In this document: one piece after another, positions 23,889 through 33,112 of the stretch
Layout of the letters: every line of letters starts with the position of its first letter
Numbering within the stretch: the first letter of the stretch is position 1
Assembly: GCA_963732155.1 (NCBI GenBank)
Contig: CAVSYB010000014.1
Location: 1-64,000 of the forward strand
Direction: 5' to 3'
Origin: Roseiarcus sp963732155
GTDB taxonomy: Bacteria; Pseudomonadota; Alphaproteobacteria; Rhizobiales; Beijerinckiaceae
DNA length: 64,000 bases
Notes under the pieces: model-generated
The model's input: the letters and a program-made list of their open reading frames with translations, nothing else
Database searches by the model: none
What the model was told of the DNA's origin: nothing
Translations under genes and position numbers: made by a program

Positions 23889-24949
23889 TGCGACTTTCCG
23901 CGAGCCCGAAAGCCTTCTGCCTGTTCGCCGCGCTGGCGCTGGCGAGCGTCGTGGCCGCCGATCCCGCGCTCGCCCAGTTGGTCCACCGCCCCTTCGCCTT
24001 GCCCGGCGGCGAGGCCGGCGGCGCGCCGAGCGGCGTCTCCGGATGGCTGCTCGGCGTGGCGGCCTGGCTCAACCATTTGATGGCGGGCGAAGTCAAGGCG
24101 CTGCATCACAGCGATTCGGCGATCTGGGGCCTGATCGGCCTCAGCGCCGCCTATGGCGTCTTCCACGCGGCCGGGCCCGGCCACGGCAAGGCTTTGATCG
24201 CCTCCTACATGTTCGCCAACGATCGCGCGCTGCGACGCGGCGTCGTCATGGCCTTTCTGGCGGCGATCCTCCAGGCGCTGGTCGCCATCGTCCTGATCGG
24301 CGCCGCCGCGCTGGTTTTCCACGCGACCGACATCGGCATGAACCGGGCCGGCGCTTTCGTGGAGATCGCCAGCTATCTCGGCGTCGCGGCGATCGGCGCC
24401 TGGCTCGCGTGGACCAAAGGGCGCGCGCTCGCCGCGGCGCTTCGGTTCGCCGCCGCCGGCCGCGCCGCCGGCGGGACTTTGTTCGCCAACGCGCCCTGGC
24501 GCCCGGCGCTGGCGTTCGGCGTCGCGGCCAGGTTCCGGGCGGGAACGCCGGGCGTCGAGGCCGCCGCCGCGGCCGATTGCGGCCATTTTCATGCGCCCGA
24601 CGCGGCGGAGCTCGGCGACCGATTTTCCTGGCGCGGCGCGGCGGCGACGATCCTGGCGGCGGGCATGCGGCCGTGTTCGGGGGCCATCGTCGTGCTGACC
24701 TTCGCGCTCACCCAAGGGCTGTTCGCGGCGGGCGTCGCCGCCACTTTCGCGATGGCGCTCGGCACCGCCGCGACCACCGGCGCGCTCGCCGCGCTCGCGG
24801 TGTTCGGCAAGGAGGCCGCGATGCGCTTGGCCTCGCGCGAATCGCTGCGCGCCGTGCTGCTGGCGCGCACGCTCGAATTCGCCGCGGCGCTTTGCGTGCT
24901 CGCCTACGGGCTGGCGCTGCTGCTGCTGGGCCCGGCGGGCGGCGGCTAG
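23888..24949 (+). CDS. NicO/RcnA-type nickel/cobalt transporter
   Basis: The 353-residue membrane protein has a signal-like N-terminus, then family blocks in order: GVFHAAGPGHGKALIASYMFA with the metal-coordinating His and Gly pattern, a six-helix core, and AAGMRPCSGAIVVLTFAL near residue 258. A short His-containing loop (CGHFHAPD) lies before the last pair of blocks. Proteins of this type export Ni2+ and Co2+. The gene overlaps DUF1007 by one base, so both act together; a metal-responsive RcnR/DmeR gene is not visible here. Confidence 0.9.
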   Translation: MRLSASPKAFCLFAALALASVVAADPALAQLVHRPFALPGGEAGGAPSGVSGWLLGVAAWLNHLMAGEVKALHHSDSAIWGLIGLSAAYGVFHAAGPGHGKALIASYMFANDRALRRGVVMAFLAAILQALVAIVLIGAAALVFHATDIGMNRAGAFVEIASYLGVAAIGAWLAWTKGRALAAALRFAAAGRAAGGTLFANAPWRPALAFGVAARFRAGTPGVEAAAAADCGHFHAPDAAELGDRFSWRGAAATILAAGMRPCSGAIVVLTFALTQGLFAAGVAATFAMALGTAATTGALAALAVFGKEAAMRLASRESLRAVLLARTLEFAAALCVLAYGLALLLLGPAGGG

Positions 24950-25144
24950 AATCCGCGGCCAAGCCCGACCATCGTCGCCCGCTCGACCGCCCGCCGTGGC
25001 CCTCCGCATTGACATGGATCAACATCGCCTGGCCTCGAAGCGTTAGCTTGCGGCGCCGGCGCGATTGGCGTAGCCGATCGCGCAAGGGCGGGCGGCGCGC
25101 GGGAATCCGGCGGGCGGCTCTTCAGAAACAGCGGGCGGGCGCGG

Positions 25145-26557
25145 ATGAACGCCAACCAACTCACCGGGCTCCTCGAACTGCAGCGCGCGGCGTTTCTCGC
25201 CGACATGGCTCCGTCGGCGGAGGCGCGGATCGACCGGATCGACCGGCTGGCGGCGATGACCGAGCGCGGGCGCGATGAAATCGCCGCGGCGATCAACGCC
25301 GATTTCGGCGCCCGCTCGCCGCACGAGACCGAACTCGCCGAGATCCTGGTGATCACGATCGCCGCCCGCCATGCGCGGCGGAACGTCCGGCGCTGGATGA
25401 AAACGCGCCGCGCGCCGACGGCGCTGCAATATCGGCCGGGCCATAATTTTCTGATGCGCCAGCCGCTCGGCGTCGTCGGCGTCATCTCGCCGTGGAACTA
25501 TCCCTATCAGCTCGCCCTCGGGCCGGTGCTGGGGGCGCTCGCGGCGGGCAACCGGGTGATGCTGAAGCCCGCCGAGCTGACGCCGCGCCTCGCCGATCTG
25601 CTCGCCCGGATGGTCGCCGATCATTTCGCGCCGGACGAATTCGCCGTCGTGACCGGCGACGCGGCGGTCGGCAAGGCGTTTTCCGAACTGCCGTTCGATC
25701 ACCTGCTGTTCACCGGCTCGACGGCGGTCGGCCGGCAGGTCGCGCAGGCCGCCGCCAAGAACCTGACGCCGGTGACGCTCGAACTCGGCGGCAAGTCGCC
25801 CGCCATCCTCGATCAATCCTGCGATTTCCAGCGCGCCGCCCGATCGATCGCGTTCGGCAAGTTTCTCAACGCCGGCCAGACCTGCATTGCGCCCGACTAT
25901 GCGCTGGCGCCGCGCGGCGTCGTCGAGGCCTTCGCCGAGGCGATGCGGCAGGCGATCACCCGTCTCTATCCGACGCTCGCGCACAATCCCGACTATACGA
26001 GCGTCGTTTCGGATCGCCACCACCAGCGCCTCGCCGGGCTGCTCGCCGAGGCTCAGGCGCAGGGGGCGCGCGCGATCGTCGTCAATCCGGCCGGCGAGGC
26101 CCTCGATCCGGCGGCGCGCAAGCTGGCGCCGACGCTGCTGCTGGGCGCGACGCCGCAAATGAAGCTGATGCAGGAGGAGATTTTCGGACCGATCCTGCCG
26201 ATCATCGGCTATGACGCGATCGACGAGGCGCTCGCCGCCATCAACGCCCGTGACCGCCCGCTCGCCCTCTACTGGTACGGCGAGGATTCGCGGCGGCGCG
26301 ATCATGTGCTGCGCCACACCATCTCGGGCGGCGTCACCGTCAACGATTGCGCGGTCCATTTCCTCCAGGAGGACCAGCCGTTCGGCGGCGTCGGGGCCAG
26401 CGGCATGGGCGCCTATCACGGCGAATCGGGCTTTCGGACCTTCAGCAAGGAAAAGCCGGTGTTCGTGCAGTCGAAGCTCAGCGGCTTTCCGATCCTCTAC
26501 CCGCCCTACGGGCGCGGCTTCGACCGAATGATGGGCCTTTTGCGCTGGATAGCGTGA
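25145..26557 (+). CDS. Coniferyl-aldehyde-dehydrogenase-like ALDH
   Basis: The 470-residue enzyme is an aldehyde dehydrogenase of the shorter CALDH/class 3 type: RQPLGVVGVISPWNYPYQL, HLLFTGSTAVGRQVA, the catalytic Glu in TLELGGKSP, and the catalytic Cys in NAGQTCIAPDY. The ending FSKEKPVFVQ..L..FPILYPPYG is characteristic of this subgroup. It oxidises aldehydes with NAD(P)+; true substrate unknown. There is no aromatic catabolism gene beside it, so the coniferyl name reflects similarity only. Confidence 0.9.
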   Translation: MNANQLTGLLELQRAAFLADMAPSAEARIDRIDRLAAMTERGRDEIAAAINADFGARSPHETELAEILVITIAARHARRNVRRWMKTRRAPTALQYRPGHNFLMRQPLGVVGVISPWNYPYQLALGPVLGALAAGNRVMLKPAELTPRLADLLARMVADHFAPDEFAVVTGDAAVGKAFSELPFDHLLFTGSTAVGRQVAQAAAKNLTPVTLELGGKSPAILDQSCDFQRAARSIAFGKFLNAGQTCIAPDYALAPRGVVEAFAEAMRQAITRLYPTLAHNPDYTSVVSDRHHQRLAGLLAEAQAQGARAIVVNPAGEALDPAARKLAPTLLLGATPQMKLMQEEIFGPILPIIGYDAIDEALAAINARDRPLALYWYGEDSRRRDHVLRHTISGGVTVNDCAVHFLQEDQPFGGVGASGMGAYHGESGFRTFSKEKPVFVQSKLSGFPILYPPYGRGFDRMMGLLRWIA

Positions 26558-26663
26558 CTGGGCCGCGATCCGCCGCGGGCCGGGCCGCCGCGCCAATCGT
26601 CCGGCTGGTTCTCGTCGCCGCGGCCGCAATGTCGCCCCCCGGCGCCTCCTCCTGGAAACCCGC

Positions 26664-27164
26664 ATGCCCGCCACGCCCGAGGATCTTTTCGCGCTTCTCG
26701 ACCGCCTCGCCATCCCGACCGCCACCGTCGAGCACCCGCCGCTTTTCACCGTCGCGGAATCGGCGGCCGTGCGCGGCGAAACTCCGGGCGGCCACACCAG
26801 AAACCTGTTCGTCAGGGACAAGAAGGGCCGCCTGTTTCTGCTCGTGCTCGGCGCGGACACGCCGATCGAACTCAAGCGCACGCATGGGAAAATCGGCGCA
26901 CAGGGCCGGCTTTCCTTCGCTTCGGCCGAGATTCTGGAGGAGGTGTGGGGCGTGCGGCCCGGCGCGGTGACGCCGTTCGGGGCGATCAACGATCGCGGCG
27001 CGCTGGTGACCGTGGTGCTCGATGCGGCGATGATGGCCGACGAACGGCTGAGCTTCCATCCGCTGGTCAACACCCGGACGACGACGCTGGCGAGCGCCGA
27101 TCTCGTCCGATTCCTGCGCGCTTGCGGCCACGAACCCGCCATCATTCCGCTGGGCGCCGCGTGA
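26664..27164 (+). CDS. ProX-type prolyl-tRNA deacylase (YbaK/EbsC fold)
   Basis: The 166-residue protein has the INS/YbaK editing domain: TATVEHPPLFTVAES, GGHTRNLFVRDKKGRLFLL with the conserved Lys, GRLSFASAEILEEVWGVRPGAVTPFG, and C-terminal HPLVNTRTTTL. Free-standing members clear Ala from mischarged tRNA-Pro. The ATG at 26664 fits the family. There is no obvious operon partner. Confidence 0.92.
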   Translation: MPATPEDLFALLDRLAIPTATVEHPPLFTVAESAAVRGETPGGHTRNLFVRDKKGRLFLLVLGADTPIELKRTHGKIGAQGRLSFASAEILEEVWGVRPGAVTPFGAINDRGALVTVVLDAAMMADERLSFHPLVNTRTTTLASADLVRFLRACGHEPAIIPLGAA

Positions 27165-27237
27165 TATTGCACAAGGTCGCCCGCCGCCCCATGTTTGGCG
27201 CGTAAAAATTCGGAATTCGAGTGACGGAGACGTGGAA

Positions 27238-28143
27238 ATGGCGATCGGAACGGGTTCAGGCGGGGCGCCCGCTGCGGCGGTCAAGGATGTGACGACGGCG
27301 TCCTTCGGACAGGACGTCATCGCCGCTTCGGCGCGCCAGCCGGTGCTTGTCGATTTCTGGGCGCCGTGGTGCGGGCCGTGCAAGCAATTGGCGCCGGTGC
27401 TGGAAAAGGCGGTCGCCGACGCCGGCGGCAAGGTCAGGCTCGTCAAGATGAACATCGACGATCATCCGCAAATCCCCGGCCAGCTCGGCATTCAGTCGAT
27501 TCCCGCGGTGATCGCCTTCGAGAAGGGGCAGCCGATCGACGGCTTCATGGGCGCCTTGCCGGAGGGCCAGGTGCGCGGCTTCATCGAGCGGCTGGTCGGT
27601 CCGCTGACCTCCGGCGCCGACGAGCTCGTCGCGCAGGCGCAGGAGGCGGCCGCCAAAGGCGATTCGGCGGGCGCGGCGGCGCTCTATTCGCGCGTCCTGA
27701 CCGAGGACGAGGGCAATGTCAAAGCGATCGCCGGTCTCGCCAGGCTGCACGTCGAACGCGGCGACCTCGCGCAAGCCAAGGCGGTTCTGTCGCTGGCGCC
27801 GGCCCCGGCGCCGGGCAAGGACGCCGATCCGGCGATCTCCGCGGTGACCGCCGCCATCGACGCGGCCGAGCGCGCCGCGGCGGTCGGCGACATCGCCCCG
27901 CTGGAGGCGGCGCTCGCCGCCGATCCGGCCAATCATCAGGCGCGCTACGACCTCGCGCTGGCGCTGAACGCCCGCGGCGAACGCGACGCCGCCGCCGATC
28001 GCCTGCTCGAAATCATCAAGCGCGACCGCAAGTGGAACGACGACGCCGCCCGCAAGCAGTTGGTCAAGTTCTTCGAAGCCTGGGGCCTGATGGACCCGGC
28101 CGCGGTTCAGGCCAGGCGAAAACTGTCGGCGCTGATCTTCTAG
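27238..28143 (+). CDS. cnoX: CnoX/YbbN-like thioredoxin with TPR tail
   Basis: Residues about 20-120 are a thioredoxin domain with active site WAPWCGPCKQLAP and the cis-Pro in SIPAVIAFEKG. Residues about 130-300 are helical TPR-like repeats (AAALYSRVLTEDEGNVKAIAGLARLHVERGDLAQA and similar). This is the architecture of CnoX/YbbN, a chaperone-redoxin that protects proteins from over-oxidation and hands them to GroEL; alphaproteobacterial members keep both cysteines. The ATG at 27238 has GGAGA eight bases upstream; a GTG at 27232 is too close to it. It is followed by the Lon-like gene, a common pair in this group. Confidence 0.9.
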   Translation: MAIGTGSGGAPAAAVKDVTTASFGQDVIAASARQPVLVDFWAPWCGPCKQLAPVLEKAVADAGGKVRLVKMNIDDHPQIPGQLGIQSIPAVIAFEKGQPIDGFMGALPEGQVRGFIERLVGPLTSGADELVAQAQEAAAKGDSAGAAALYSRVLTEDEGNVKAIAGLARLHVERGDLAQAKAVLSLAPAPAPGKDADPAISAVTAAIDAAERAAAVGDIAPLEAALAADPANHQARYDLALALNARGERDAAADRLLEIIKRDRKWNDDAARKQLVKFFEAWGLMDPAAVQARRKLSALIF

Positions 28144-28238
28144 TCCGGCCGCCGGCGGTTCGGCCGCCCTCGCCGATCAGGTTGAAAGAACGGCGAGCCG
28201 CCCGGCCGGGGCGCCCGCGGTCAGAGGCTTCTCGACGG

Positions 28239-28907
28239 ATGAAACTCAATCGCGCCTACCAACGGCCGTCGGAACTGCCGACGGTCATTCCGATTTTTCC
28301 GCTCGCCGGCGCGCTGCTGCTGCCGCGCCGTCCGCTGCCGCTGAATATTTTCGAGCCGCGCTATCTGGCGATGGTCGATGACGCGCTCGACGGCGAGCGT
28401 CTGATCGGCATCATCCAGCCGAGCGAGGCCGACGGCGCCCCCGATCCCTCGCCGGAGCTTTGCGCGGTCGGCTGCGCCGGCCGGCTCACCCAGTTCGCCG
28501 AGACGGGCGACGGCCGCTGCCTCATCACCTTGACCGGCGTCGCCCGCTTTCATTTGATCGAGGACGCGCCGACCGCCAAGCCTTATCGTCGGGCGCGCGT
28601 CGATTTTTCAAAGTTTTCCAGCGACTTCCGCGAGGGCGACGGCGAGGGCGCGGTCGATCGCACGGGCCTCCTGACGGCGCTGCGCCAATTCGCCGAGGCG
28701 AACCGGTTCAAGGTCGACTGGGACGACATCAACAAGGCGTCCAACGAGGCGCTGGTCAACGGCCTGGCGATGCTCAGCCCCTACGGCTCGAAGGAGAAGC
28801 AGGCGCTGCTGGAAGCCGCCGACCTCAAGGCGCGCGCCGAAATGCTGGTGGCGATCACCCTGATGGAGCTCGCGCGGGACGACAAAGCCCCGACCCGCCT
28901 GCACTGA
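28239..28907 (+). CDS. Lon N-terminal (LON substrate-binding) domain protein
   Basis: The 222-residue protein consists of the LAN/LON_substr_bdg domain without protease parts: TVIPIFPLAGALLLPRRPLPLNIFEPRYLAMVDDAL is the diagnostic beginning, followed by CAVGCAGRLTQFAETGDGRCLITLTGVARFHL. Stand-alone versions are widespread next to thioredoxin-like genes in alphaproteobacteria; their role in proteolysis is not settled. The ATG at 28239 is the only good start. Confidence 0.9.
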   Translation: MKLNRAYQRPSELPTVIPIFPLAGALLLPRRPLPLNIFEPRYLAMVDDALDGERLIGIIQPSEADGAPDPSPELCAVGCAGRLTQFAETGDGRCLITLTGVARFHLIEDAPTAKPYRRARVDFSKFSSDFREGDGEGAVDRTGLLTALRQFAEANRFKVDWDDINKASNEALVNGLAMLSPYGSKEKQALLEAADLKARAEMLVAITLMELARDDKAPTRLH

Positions 28908-28934
28908 CCCGGCCGCGACGCGCCGGCCCTCCCT

Positions 28935-30101
28935 CTACCCCTCGATCCCATAGGTCGCCAGCAGCGCCTTCATGCGCTGGAGCGCGCGCTCGGGATCGAC
29001 GAACAGGCCCGCCTTGTCGGCGAGGCGGAACACTTCGGCGTAGTGGACAATCCCCCGCGCGCCCTGCATCGCGCCGAGCATGATGAAATGGCCCTGGAAT
29101 CCGTTGAGCCAGGCGAGAAAGACGACGCCGGCCTTGTAATACTGGGTCGGCGCCTCGAAAATCTTGCGCGACAGCGGCACAGTCGGCGCAAGGATCGCGT
29201 CGTAGCCGGCGCGGTCGCCGGCGCCGAGCCGCGCCAGCGCGGCGGCGGCGGCGGGCGCGATCGGGTCGAAAATGCCGAGCAGGCCGTGCGAGGCGTGGGT
29301 TCCGTCGCCGGCGATCAGTTCGGCGTAGTTGAAGTCGTCGCCGGTGTACATGCGCACGCCGGCGGGCAGAGCGCGGCGCATCGCGATCTCCTTTGCGGCG
29401 TCGAGCACCGAAACCTTGACCCCTTCGACGCGCCCGCGATGGCGCGCGATGATGTCGAGGACGACCTTCATGTCAGTCGCAAAGTCGCGGCCGCCCCAGT
29501 AGCCGGCGAGGGCGGGATCGAACATTTCGCCGAGCCAGTGCAGGATCACCGGGTCGCGCGTTTGCGACAGAATGCGGTCATACACGAAGGCGTAATCGTC
29601 GGGGCCGCGCGCCAGGCGCGCCAGCGCGCGGCTCGCCATCATCACGACGCGCCCGCCATGCCGCTCGACGAAGCCGACCTGGGTCTCATAGGCGGCGACG
29701 ACGTCTTCGAGCGTCCGCGCGGCGGCCGGATCGAGGTGGTCGGTGCCGGCGCCGCAGGCGAGGTCCGCGCCGGGGCGCGCTTTGGCCTCGGCGCAGGCGC
29801 GGGCGATCAGTTCCTGCGCGCCGGGCCAGTCGAGCCCCATGCCGCGCTGCGAAGTGTCCATCGCCTCGGCGATCTTGAACCCGAGGTCCCACAGGCGATG
29901 GCGGAACGCCAGGGTGCGGTCCCAATCGACCGGCGAATGCGCCCAGGGATCGGCGCCGGCGAGAGGATCGGCGACGACATGCGCGGCGGCGTAGACGATG
30001 CGCGGGAAATCGCCGTCGGCGCGCGCCGGGAACGGCGAGGGCGGCGACATCTCGAACGGCGCGAGGCCGCCGGCGGCGGTCGGCAGACGAAGGCTGGGCA
30101 T
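28935..30101 (-). CDS. DUF993, dihydrodipicolinate-synthase-like (aldolase-type) protein
   Basis: The 388-residue protein is a TIM-barrel of the DUF993 family, distantly related to DapA-type aldolases. Recognisable parts are AFRHRLWDLGFKIAEAMDTSQRGMGLDW, CGAGTDHLD, DPVILHWLGEMFDPALAGYWG and GRVEGVKVSVLDAAKEI, where the Lys of VKVS could be the Schiff-base residue (inference), plus FNYAELIAGDG and AGVVFLAWLNGFQGHF. The ATG at 30101 has GGGAGGAG upstream. It is the only leftward gene of the catabolic island; its promoter holds a LacI-type operator, so it belongs to the same regulon as the rightward genes. Confidence 0.85.
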   Translation of the reverse strand: MPSLRLPTAAGGLAPFEMSPPSPFPARADGDFPRIVYAAAHVVADPLAGADPWAHSPVDWDRTLAFRHRLWDLGFKIAEAMDTSQRGMGLDWPGAQELIARACAEAKARPGADLACGAGTDHLDPAAARTLEDVVAAYETQVGFVERHGGRVVMMASRALARLARGPDDYAFVYDRILSQTRDPVILHWLGEMFDPALAGYWGGRDFATDMKVVLDIIARHRGRVEGVKVSVLDAAKEIAMRRALPAGVRMYTGDDFNYAELIAGDGTHASHGLLGIFDPIAPAAAAALARLGAGDRAGYDAILAPTVPLSRKIFEAPTQYYKAGVVFLAWLNGFQGHFIMLGAMQGARGIVHYAEVFRLADKAGLFVDPERALQRMKALLATYGIEG

Positions 30102-30160
30102 CGATCGCGCTCCTCCCGGACGCCGGCGGGACGACGCGCCGGCGTGCGCGATTAAGAATA

Positions 30161-30172
30161 TGGAACGTTCCA
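30161..30172. promoter_or_regulatory. LacI-type operator 1 (TGGAACGTTCCA) inside the DUF993 promoter
   Basis: On the minus strand TTGACT (30180-30175) is a near-consensus -35, and the palindrome TGGAACGTTCCA falls wholly in the spacer before an AT-rich -10 region (TATTCT or TCTTAA). A central CG with AACGTT is typical of LacI-family operators. An identical copy lies 148 bp to the right. Confidence 0.75.
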
Positions 30173-30308
30173 AAAGTCAAGCCTGATGGGCGATCGGTCA
30201 GCCGCCGCAGCCGCCCGGCCGACGCGGCGTCGCCGGGAAAGCGCCGATAACTGGCCAACCGCAAAAATCTTGAATTCCCCGCTTGCATGCTTTGGCCGGC
30301 AGTGTTAT
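30173..30308. other. Spacer between the twin operators
   Basis: No gene is visible in the divergent intergenic region 30102-30491. The part between the two operators is non-coding and contains TTGCAT (30283-30288), a possible -35 for the rightward operon with TTATTG (30305-30310) as -10. From 30321 to 30491 short frames run into the next gene without domains. Confidence 0.45.
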
Positions 30309-30320
30309 TGGAACGTTCCA
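30309..30320. promoter_or_regulatory. LacI-type operator 2 (TGGAACGTTCCA) before the rightward operon
   Basis: This is an exact second copy of the 12-bp palindrome, overlapping the possible -10/start region of the rightward promoter. Centre-to-centre distance to operator 1 is 148 bp, about 14 helical turns, so a tetramer bound to both could loop the DNA. The regulator is most likely the LacI-family protein encoded at 43962. Confidence 0.75.
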
Positions 30321-30491
30321 AGAGACGATGATCGAACCAGCGCCGACGCAGCGTCGGACCGGGAAAAGCCGGCGCGAGCCGAGGGCTTCGAGGCGCGGCG
30401 CGACGGGGGAAACCGCAATGGCGAACGACTGGGCTGCGACATTGCCCCATCCTTCCTTGCCGCGGCGCGGCCGGAACGGCGGGAGGGCCGC

Positions 30492-31496
30492 ATGACCGCC
30501 GCGCTGCGCTGGGGCCTGGTCGGCGCGACGACCATCGCCCGCGAATGGATGATCGCCGCGATCCGCGCCGAGGGCGGCCAGATCGTCGGCGTGATGAGCG
30601 CCGACAGCGCGCGCGCCGCCGCCTACGCCGCCGAATTCGACATTCCGATGGCGACGACTTCGCTCGACCAGTTGCTCGAGAAGGTCGACGCCGTCTACGT
30701 CGCCACCACCAACGATCGCCATCGCCAGCCGGTGTTGGCCGCCGCCAGGGCCCGCAAGCACGTCCTGTGCGAAAAGCCGCTGGCGCTGACGCTTGCCGAG
30801 GCGCGCGAGATGGTCGCGGCCTGCCGCGCGGCGCGGGTGACGATGGGAACCAACCATCATTTGCGCAACGCGCCGACCCACCGGGCGATGCGCGAGGCGA
30901 TCCGCGAGGGGCGCATCGGGCGTCCGCTGTTCGCCCGCGTCTGCCATGCGGTCTACCTGCCGACGCACTTGCAGGGATGGCGGATCAAGGATCCGAGGAC
31001 CGGCGCGGGCGTCGTCATGGACATCACCGTGCATGACGCCGACACCTTGCGCTTCGTGCTCGGCGACGAGCCGGCGGCGGTGAGCGCGATGACGCAGAGC
31101 GCCGGCATGGGCGAAAGCGGCATCGAAGACGGCGCGATGGGCGTCGTGCGCTTCAAATCGGGCCTGCTCGCCCATTTCCACGACGCCTTCACCTGCCGCT
31201 ATGCGACCACCGCCTTCGAGGTGCACGGAACCGAGGGTTCGCTGCTGGGCTCCGACTGCATGACGCAGCGCCCGATCGGCGCGGTGATCCTGCGCGACGC
31301 GCGCGGCGAAGTCTCGTTGCCGCTGGTCCGTGAGAATCTCTACGAGCGCTCGGTGCGCGCCTTCCACGCGGCGGTCAGAGGCGAGGGGGCGCCGTCCGCC
31401 TCCGGCGAGGACGGCGTGCGCTCGATGGCGATGGCGCTCGCGGCGCTCGAATCGGCCGGTTCGCGGCGCGAAACCGCCGTCGAGCCGGGATTGTAG
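30492..31496 (+). CDS. Gfo/Idh/MocA-family oxidoreductase
   Basis: The 334-residue protein has the NAD(P)-binding start LRWGLVGATTIAREWM, the DAVYVATTNDRH segment, the family EKP motif in HVLCEKPLALTLAEARE, and the C-terminal domain with TVHDADTLRFVLG (catalytic His/Asp region). Such enzymes oxidise or reduce sugar or inositol hydroxyls. The ATG at 30492 has GGGAGG upstream. It is the first gene of the long rightward operon and is followed two bases later by the CoA-transferase gene. Confidence 0.92.
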   Translation: MTAALRWGLVGATTIAREWMIAAIRAEGGQIVGVMSADSARAAAYAAEFDIPMATTSLDQLLEKVDAVYVATTNDRHRQPVLAAARARKHVLCEKPLALTLAEAREMVAACRAARVTMGTNHHLRNAPTHRAMREAIREGRIGRPLFARVCHAVYLPTHLQGWRIKDPRTGAGVVMDITVHDADTLRFVLGDEPAAVSAMTQSAGMGESGIEDGAMGVVRFKSGLLAHFHDAFTCRYATTAFEVHGTEGSLLGSDCMTQRPIGAVILRDARGEVSLPLVRENLYERSVRAFHAAVRGEGAPSASGEDGVRSMAMALAALESAGSRRETAVEPGL

Positions 31497-31498
31497 CG

Positions 31499-33112
31499 AT
31501 GGCCTTTCCGAGCGTGATGACCGCCGACGAAGCAGCCCGCCTGATCCCGGACGGGGCGATCGTCACCGTGTCCTCCTCCTCGGGGCTCGGCTGCCCCGAC
31601 GCGGTGCTGGCGGCGATCGGCCGGCGCTTCGACAACGACGGCCATCCGCGCGATCTGACCGCCCTTCATCCGATCGCCGCCGGCGACATGTGGGGGATCG
31701 CCGGCGTCGACCATCTCGCCAAGCCCGGCTGCCTGGCGCGGATTCTCGCCGGCTCCTATCCCTCCGGCCCGTCGAAAAGCGAGCCGCCCAAAATCTGGGC
31801 GATGGTCGCCGACAACCAGATTCCCGCCTACAACGTCCCCTCCGGCATCCTGTTCGACATGCATCGCGACGCGGCGGCCCGGCGGCCGGGCGTGCTGACC
31901 AAGGTCGGCCTCGACACCTTCGTCGATCCCCGCCGCGAGGGCTGCGCGATGAACGCCAAGGCGGCCGCCGCCCCGATTGTGCGCCGCGTCACCTTCGCCG
32001 ACGACGAATGGCTGTTCTTTCCGGCGATCGTTCCCGACGTCGCGATCATTCGCGCGACCACCGCGGACGAGCGCGGCAATCTCTCCTACGAGCACGAGGG
32101 CGGCTATCTCGGCCCGCTCGATCAGGCGCTGAGCGTGCGCAACAACGGCGGCGTGGTGATCGCCCAGGTCAAACGGCTCGCCAAGGCGGGCACGCTGAAG
32201 CCGCAGCAGGTGCTGGTGCCGGGCGTCCTCGTCGACGCGATCGTGGTCGCGCCCGATCAGTTGCAGACGACGCAGACCGTCTACGATCCGGCGATTTCCG
32301 GCGAAATCTTCCGGCCGCTGTCGTCGTTCGAATTGCCGGAGTTCAACATTTCCAAGGTCATCGCCCGCCGCGTCGCCCAGGAGCTGCGCGAGGGCGACGC
32401 GGTCAACATCGGCTTTGGCATTTCGGCCAACGTGCCGCGCATCCTCATCGAGGAAGGCCGCCACGGCGCGGTCACCTGGGTGATCGAACAGGGCGCCGTC
32501 GGCGGCGTGCCGCTGCTCGACTTCCAGTTCGGCTGCGCCGCCAACGCCGAGGCGATGATGCCCTCGCCCCATCAGTTCACCTACTTCCAGGGCGGCGGCT
32601 TCGATTGCTCGCTGCTGTCCTTCCTCGAGATCGACCGCCAGGGCTCGGTCAACGTCTCCAAGCTCGGCGCGCGCCCGCATGTCACGGCGGGCGCCGGCGG
32701 CTTCGTCGACATCACGGCGCGGGCGAGGCGGATCGTCTTTTCCGGCTTCTTCACCGCCGGCGCCGGGCTCGCCGTCGCCGACGGCGCGTTGCGCATCGAG
32801 CGGGAGGGCAAGGTCAGGAAGCTGGTCGACGAAGTCGAGCAGGTGTCCTTTTCCGGGACCCGCGCCCGCGCGCAAGGCCAGCACGTCACCTACGTCACCG
32901 AACGCTGCGTGATGACGCTAGCCCCCGAGGGGGTGACGGTGACCGAAATCGCGCCGGGCGCCGATCTCGAACGCGACATTCTCGGACAGGCGAAGTTTCC
33001 GCTGCGCGTTTCCCCGGCCTTGAAGGCGATGGACGCGGCGCTATTCCATCGCGACCCGATCGGCCTCGAGCTGCGCGGCTGTTCCGGCGCCCGCGCGGGG
33101 GCGCCGCGATGA
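31499..33112 (+). CDS. Family I CoA-transferase (acetate/propionate CoA-transferase, YdiF type)
   Basis: The 537-residue protein joins both subunit types of family I CoA-transferases in one chain. The N-terminal half has SVMTADEAARLIPDGAIVTV and a Gly/Ser-rich loop. The C-terminal half has NIGFGISANVPRIL and the active-site Glu330 in WVIEQGAVGGVP. GERGNLSYEHEG-like and FSGFFTAGAGL blocks also fit YdiF. It would move CoA between acyl-CoA and a free acid. Its stop overlaps the start of the next gene (ATGA). The presence of a CoA step in an operon with sugar transport and oxidases is notable. Confidence 0.9.
   Translation: MAFPSVMTADEAARLIPDGAIVTVSSSSGLGCPDAVLAAIGRRFDNDGHPRDLTALHPIAAGDMWGIAGVDHLAKPGCLARILAGSYPSGPSKSEPPKIWAMVADNQIPAYNVPSGILFDMHRDAAARRPGVLTKVGLDTFVDPRREGCAMNAKAAAAPIVRRVTFADDEWLFFPAIVPDVAIIRATTADERGNLSYEHEGGYLGPLDQALSVRNNGGVVIAQVKRLAKAGTLKPQQVLVPGVLVDAIVVAPDQLQTTQTVYDPAISGEIFRPLSSFELPEFNISKVIARRVAQELREGDAVNIGFGISANVPRILIEEGRHGAVTWVIEQGAVGGVPLLDFQFGCAANAEAMMPSPHQFTYFQGGGFDCSLLSFLEIDRQGSVNVSKLGARPHVTAGAGGFVDITARARRIVFSGFFTAGAGLAVADGALRIEREGKVRKLVDEVEQVSFSGTRARAQGQHVTYVTERCVMTLAPEGVTVTEIAPGADLERDILGQAKFPLRVSPALKAMDAALFHRDPIGLELRGCSGARAGAPR

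Noticed and set aside
30418..30495. 25-codon ORF overlapping the start of the Gfo/Idh gene (ATGA)
   Set aside because: Unlike the araB case, the downstream gene has its own GGGAGG site at good distance, so coupling is not needed and the short frame is probably chance.
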